Shown: positions 13,955 through 16,469 of the stretch, piece after piece
Numbering within the stretch: position 1 is the first letter of the stretch
Layout: each line of letters opens with the position of its first letter
Source of the DNA: Bacteroidales bacterium UBA1182
GTDB taxonomy: Bacteria; Bacteroidota; Bacteroidia; Bacteroidales; Bacteroidaceae
Assembly: GCA_002310015.1 (NCBI GenBank)
Contig: DBYQ01000029.1
Coordinates: forward strand, 12,907 to 29,375
Direction: 5' to 3'
DNA: 16,469 nt
The notes under the pieces: generated by a model
Seen by the model: the letters and a program-made list of their open reading frames with translations, nothing else
The model's database searches: none
What the model was told of the DNA's origin: nothing
Made by a program: the position numbers and the translations under genes

Positions 13955-14718
13955 TATCTCGACTGTAATTTAAGTCTGGTTAGTACCTGCTTGGTGTTGA
14001 GCGGGAAATCGCCCTGCAGGATCCAGGAGTAGTATCCCGGATCGCGGCGGAACACCTCAACCACAGGCATATCCTTGTATTTTCCAAAGTTGAACACCTC
14101 CTGACCCTTGTCATTGCGTACTACGCGGCCCGCAAAATCAACGTTGCGTGTAAATGATGAGAATTCAGAGAGGAATGCCATGTCATTCTTGAGGTCATCC
14201 GGGTAGCGGTCCAACTGGGCCATGAGAACCTCATATGTGGCGCGTGTATCACCGTCGGCGCTATGGGCATCGGTCAGGTCCTTGCCGCAGTAGAACTTGT
14301 AGGCGGCGGTAAGGGTGCGCTGCTCCATCTTGTGAAATATTACCTGCACGTCAATGAAACGGTGACGGCTCAGGTCTATGTCAACGCCGGCACGAAGGAA
14401 TTCCTCAGCCAGCAGTGGCACGTCAAAACGGTTTGAGTTGAAACCTGCTATGTCACTGCCCTCAAAGTCACGTGCTATCTCCTTGGCTACCTCCTTGAAG
14501 GTGGGGCAGTCCTTGACGTCATCATCATAGATGCCATGTACGGCCGATGCCTGTTCCGGGATATGCATCTCGGGGTTGATACGGCGGGTGTGCATATCTT
14601 CATTGCCGTTAGGTGAGACCTTAAGATATGAGATCTCCACAATGCGGTCCTGGGCTGTGTTGGTGCCTGTGGTCTCCAGGTCAAAGAACACTACCGGTTT
14701 GTCAAGATTGAGTTTCAT
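13954..14718 (-). CDS. DEDDh 3'-5' exonuclease, DnaQ-like
   Basis: An exonuclease of the DNA polymerase III epsilon family, used for proofreading or DNA repair; it sits beside dnaN but could be an accessory (ExoX-like) enzyme. In 254 residues, Exo I FFDLETTGTN gives Asp13 and Glu15, Exo II FNSNRFDVPLL gives Asp99, and Exo III HSADGDTRAT gives His152 and Asp157, so all DEDDh catalytic residues are present. Residues about 208-245 (FNFGKYKDMPVVEVFRRDPG, then YYSWIL) form the small C-terminal domain found in ExoX-like proteins, rather than the clamp/alpha-binding tail of E. coli epsilon. It is flanked by 1-nt overlaps with dnaN (TGATG) and coaBC (TAATG). Confidence 0.92.
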   Translation of the reverse strand: MKLNLDKPVVFFDLETTGTNTAQDRIVEISYLKVSPNGNEDMHTRRINPEMHIPEQASAVHGIYDDDVKDCPTFKEVAKEIARDFEGSDIAGFNSNRFDVPLLAEEFLRAGVDIDLSRHRFIDVQVIFHKMEQRTLTAAYKFYCGKDLTDAHSADGDTRATYEVLMAQLDRYPDDLKNDMAFLSEFSSFTRNVDFAGRVVRNDKGQEVFNFGKYKDMPVVEVFRRDPGYYSWILQGDFPLNTKQVLTRLKLQSR

Positions 14719-15842
14719 CAGTCGTTCAGAACCATTGGCATGAGCAACATGAGCAGATTCTCACCTTGAGCCTGCTCTGTGGGTACAATCACGCCTGCGC
14801 GTGAAGGATCAGCCAATTGCAGTGTAATCTCCTGGCTGGGTATGTTGTTCAGTATATCAATCAGGAATCCGGCCTTGAAACCTATGCTCATGCTGGTGCC
14901 CTCATACTGGCATGCCAGGCTCTCCTTGGCTGATGTTGAGAAATCAATATCCTGAGCAGAGATGTCAACCTTATCCTTCTCAATGCGCAGCTTGATAAGG
15001 CCGCTGCTGGCAGGTGAGAATACTGATACGCGGCGCAGTGCTGTAACCAGAGTCTGGCGGTCAATGACCAGATGATGCGGGTTGTTCTGCGGAATCACAG
15101 AGCCGTAGTTGGGATAGCGGCCGTCAATGAGGCGGCATACCATACGGAACTCAGGCAGTGAGAAACGTGCTATGCGGCTGTCAAACTCTATGGTGATGGT
15201 CTCAGCCTCCTTGCTTATGAGTGAACGGAAGAGTGAAGCCGGTTTCTTGGGCAGAATGAATGATGACTTGCCGTCAGCCTTTACGTTGCTGTTGCGGTTG
15301 CATACCAGCTTGTGACCATCAGAAGCAACGAATGTGGCGCCCTCCTCATTTATGTCAAAGTAGATGCCGTTCATTACGGGACGGAGTTCATCGTCGGCGG
15401 TGGCAAATATGGTGCGTGCCAGACCGTCAGACAGTATCTGGGCCGATATTTCAAGAGTTACAGCATCCTCCTTGAGGACTGCGGGGGTGGGGTACTCGTC
15501 GGCATTCTGGCCAACCATCTTGTACTCACCGTTCTGATAGTTGACTGTTATCTCGTAGTTGTTCTCGTTTACATTGAATGTCAGGGGCTGCTCCGGAATC
15601 TCCTTGAGTGCGTCAAGCAGAGTCTTGGCTGGCAGTGCAATCTGGCCGTCGGCGCTTGATTCAACAAGGTCGATAATGGTCTCCAGGGTGGTGTCATTAT
15701 CGGCTGCGGTAACAGTCAGTTTGCCGTTTTCAATACGGAACAGGAAATCCTCAAGAATTGGGTAGATAGCCTTAGGGTTAATAACGCGGCTGATAGCTGA
15801 TAGACGGCTTGAAAGGGCCGAACTTGATACTGTAAAATTCAT
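14718..15842 (-). CDS. dnaN: DNA polymerase III beta subunit (sliding clamp)
   Basis: The dimeric ring that holds replicative polymerase on DNA. 374 residues with the three-domain clamp fold: MNFTVSSSALSSRLSAISRV at the N-terminus, VMNGIYFDINEEGATFVASD and DGHKL in the second domain, LPKKP, FSLPEFRMVCRLIDGRYPNY with the conserved GRYPNY, and a hydrophobic LLMLLMPMVL tail. It is first in a five-gene operon, with a TAnnTTTG promoter about 60 nt upstream. No dnaA is seen here, in keeping with Bacteroidetes, where dnaN is often away from dnaA. Nothing looks damaged. Confidence 0.97.
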   Translation of the reverse strand: MNFTVSSSALSSRLSAISRVINPKAIYPILEDFLFRIENGKLTVTAADNDTTLETIIDLVESSADGQIALPAKTLLDALKEIPEQPLTFNVNENNYEITVNYQNGEYKMVGQNADEYPTPAVLKEDAVTLEISAQILSDGLARTIFATADDELRPVMNGIYFDINEEGATFVASDGHKLVCNRNSNVKADGKSSFILPKKPASLFRSLISKEAETITIEFDSRIARFSLPEFRMVCRLIDGRYPNYGSVIPQNNPHHLVIDRQTLVTALRRVSVFSPASSGLIKLRIEKDKVDISAQDIDFSTSAKESLACQYEGTSMSIGFKAGFLIDILNNIPSQEITLQLADPSRAGVIVPTEQAQGENLLMLLMPMVLND

Positions 15843-15902
15843 ATATGCTTATATTTTGTTTTTGCTCTGTTTTGTTGCCCTCAGCTGGGCAGGTTAATTC
15901 AT

Positions 15903-15911
15903 ACAAAGGTA
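15903..15911 (-). promoter_or_regulatory. dnaN: dnaN operon promoter -7 element TACCTTTGT
   Basis: Exact TAnnTTTG match on the minus strand, with TTTC 20 nt upstream as a near -33 element (TTTG expected). It would give a leader of about 55 nt containing a short GCCCAGCTGAGGGC inverted stretch and then an A-rich run before the ATG. Confidence 0.7.
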
Positions 15912-16003
15912 GTGAAAAGTAATGGTAAGTGGAAATAATTTGTACTTAAAAAATGAGTTGAAAAATGTTGAAACAAATTCTTAGTTGTGAGGGAAATTAG
16001 TAG

Positions 16004-16012
16004 TAAATTCGC
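16004..16012 (+). promoter_or_regulatory. Possible -7 element (TAAATTCGC) for the DUF3127 gene
   Basis: One base off TAnnTTTG; TTG at 15985-15987 may serve as -33 but the spacing is a little short. It would start a leader of about 25 nt. Together with the dnaN promoter it makes 15843-16040 a divergent control region. Confidence 0.4.
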
Positions 16013-16040
16013 GGAAACAATTTTAAATACATTCAGAATA

Positions 16041-16421
16041 ATGGATATTACAGGTAAGATTATTGCAGTCCTTGAGCCCCGTTCAGGTGTTGCCAAGGCA
16101 TCAGGAAATCCGTGGAAAATACAGGAATACGTATTGGAGACAATCGGTGAGCAGTATCCCAAGAAGATGATGTTCAGTATCTTTGGTGAGGATAAGATAC
16201 AGCAGGCCGCCATCAATATAGGCGATGATGTTGTAGTAAGTTTTGACATCAACGCCCGTGAGTTCAACGGCCGCTGGTACAATGACATCCGTGCGTGGCG
16301 CGTAAGCCACGACGTAAACGGCGCCGCTCCTGCAGCCCAGCCCTACGTTCAGGCCGCTCCCGCCGCTGCAGCTCCGGATCCATTTGCTCCATCAAACGAA
16401 AAGGACGACCTGCCATTCTGA
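16041..16421 (+). CDS. DUF3127 protein with SSB-like C-terminal tip
   Basis: Probably a small single-stranded DNA-binding-like (OB-fold) protein; the function is inferred. From ATG 16041 it has 126 residues: a compact core (1-90) rich in beta-type segments, with ITGKIIAVLEP, NPWKIQEYVLET, MMFSIFGEDKI, VVVSFDINAREFNGRWYNDI and AWRV; then an Ala/Pro/Gln linker (93-115); then an acidic end NEKDDLPF. This layout, core plus disordered linker plus DDLPF, is that of SSB proteins, whose tip recruits repair and replication partners. The frame opens to 15987, but that would span the promoter. It is divergent from dnaN and the only plus-strand gene. Family naming as DUF3127 is from recall. Confidence 0.8.
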   Translation: MDITGKIIAVLEPRSGVAKASGNPWKIQEYVLETIGEQYPKKMMFSIFGEDKIQQAAINIGDDVVVSFDINAREFNGRWYNDIRAWRVSHDVNGAAPAAQPYVQAAPAAAAPDPFAPSNEKDDLPF

Positions 16422-16469
16422 CTTCGTCAGACTGACACAGTACAAAAGAGTACCAATGGGGACAGACCC
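16417..16469. repeat. REP-like/GGGGAC repeat at right edge, with small hairpins
   Basis: Behind the DUF3127 stop: a 6-bp stem with 3-nt loop (TCTGAC-TTC-GTCAGA, 16417-16431), a GTAC-AAAAGA-GTAC stem, and GGGGACAGACCC running into the window end. The GGGGAC core matches the hairpin repeat at the left edge (GGGGACGGTTC on the minus strand). Incomplete here. Confidence 0.45.

Noticed and set aside
15843..15898. Riboswitch or attenuator in the dnaN leader
   Set aside because: Only a weak GCCCAGCTGAGGGC stretch is seen; too short and unstable to support a claim.

Overview
The window reads as a chromosomal segment of a member of the Bacteroidales (Bacteroides/Prevotella-like). The reasons are the gene content (dnaN, a DEDDh exonuclease, coaBC, a DUF4835 protein, recN and rlmB in a row; menaquinone rather than ubiquinone genes; a FISUMP-like lipoprotein; DUF3127), AT-rich leaders without strong Shine-Dalgarno sequences, and promoter -7 elements of the Bacteroidetes form TAnnTTTG (TACCTTTGC or TACCTTTGT) ahead of menA, tRNA-Cys and dnaN. 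All genes except the last lie on the minus strand, so biological order runs from the right end to the left. No phage, insertion sequence, integrase or CRISPR array was seen.

Layout in transcription order. (1) 15.84 to 9.48 kb: dnaN, a DnaQ-like exonuclease, coaBC fused in frame to a DUF4835 domain, recN and rlmB, joined by 1-nt stop/start overlaps (11 nt at the last junction) and closed by an intrinsic terminator. The cluster mixes DNA replication and repair, coenzyme A synthesis and rRNA/tRNA-type methylation. (2) 9.42 to 7.14 kb: clpB, a disaggregase without its N-terminal substrate domain, behind a near-perfect 23-bp palindrome that looks like an operator, and ending at a terminator. (3) 6.90 to 6.75 kb: tRNA-Cys(GCA) with encoded CCA and an unusual nested hairpin behind it. 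(4) 6.69 to 5.09 kb: menA and menG/ubiE, the last two steps of menaquinone synthesis. (5) 5.05 to 0.08 kb: an AT-richer lipoprotein gene, then phoH, purC, aroE and purM, with purine and shikimate enzymes in a tight operon. (6) Plus strand, 16.04 to 16.42 kb: a DUF3127 protein with an SSB-like C-terminal tip, divergent from dnaN. Both window edges carry GGGGAC-containing hairpin repeats of the REP-like kind.

The most striking observation is in the 693-codon coaBC ORF. It joins CoaC, CoaB and a normally separate, exported DUF4835 domain. At the CoaC/CoaB boundary there is a run of 11 A residues where either slipped frame stops within 10 codons. At the CoaB/DUF4835 boundary there is a dnaX-type slippery heptamer (A AAA AAG), a 5-nt spacer, a predicted stem-loop, and tandem TGA TAA stops in the -1 frame; an in-frame GTG there would also start a classic signal peptide. 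One ORF could therefore give CoaC, CoaBC, the full fusion and a secreted DUF4835 protein. This is a hypothesis read from sequence, not a demonstrated mechanism. Other oddities are an AroE with an N-terminal membrane anchor and a Pro/Glu-rich linker, an N-domain-less ClpB, and a possibly leaderless menA transcript.
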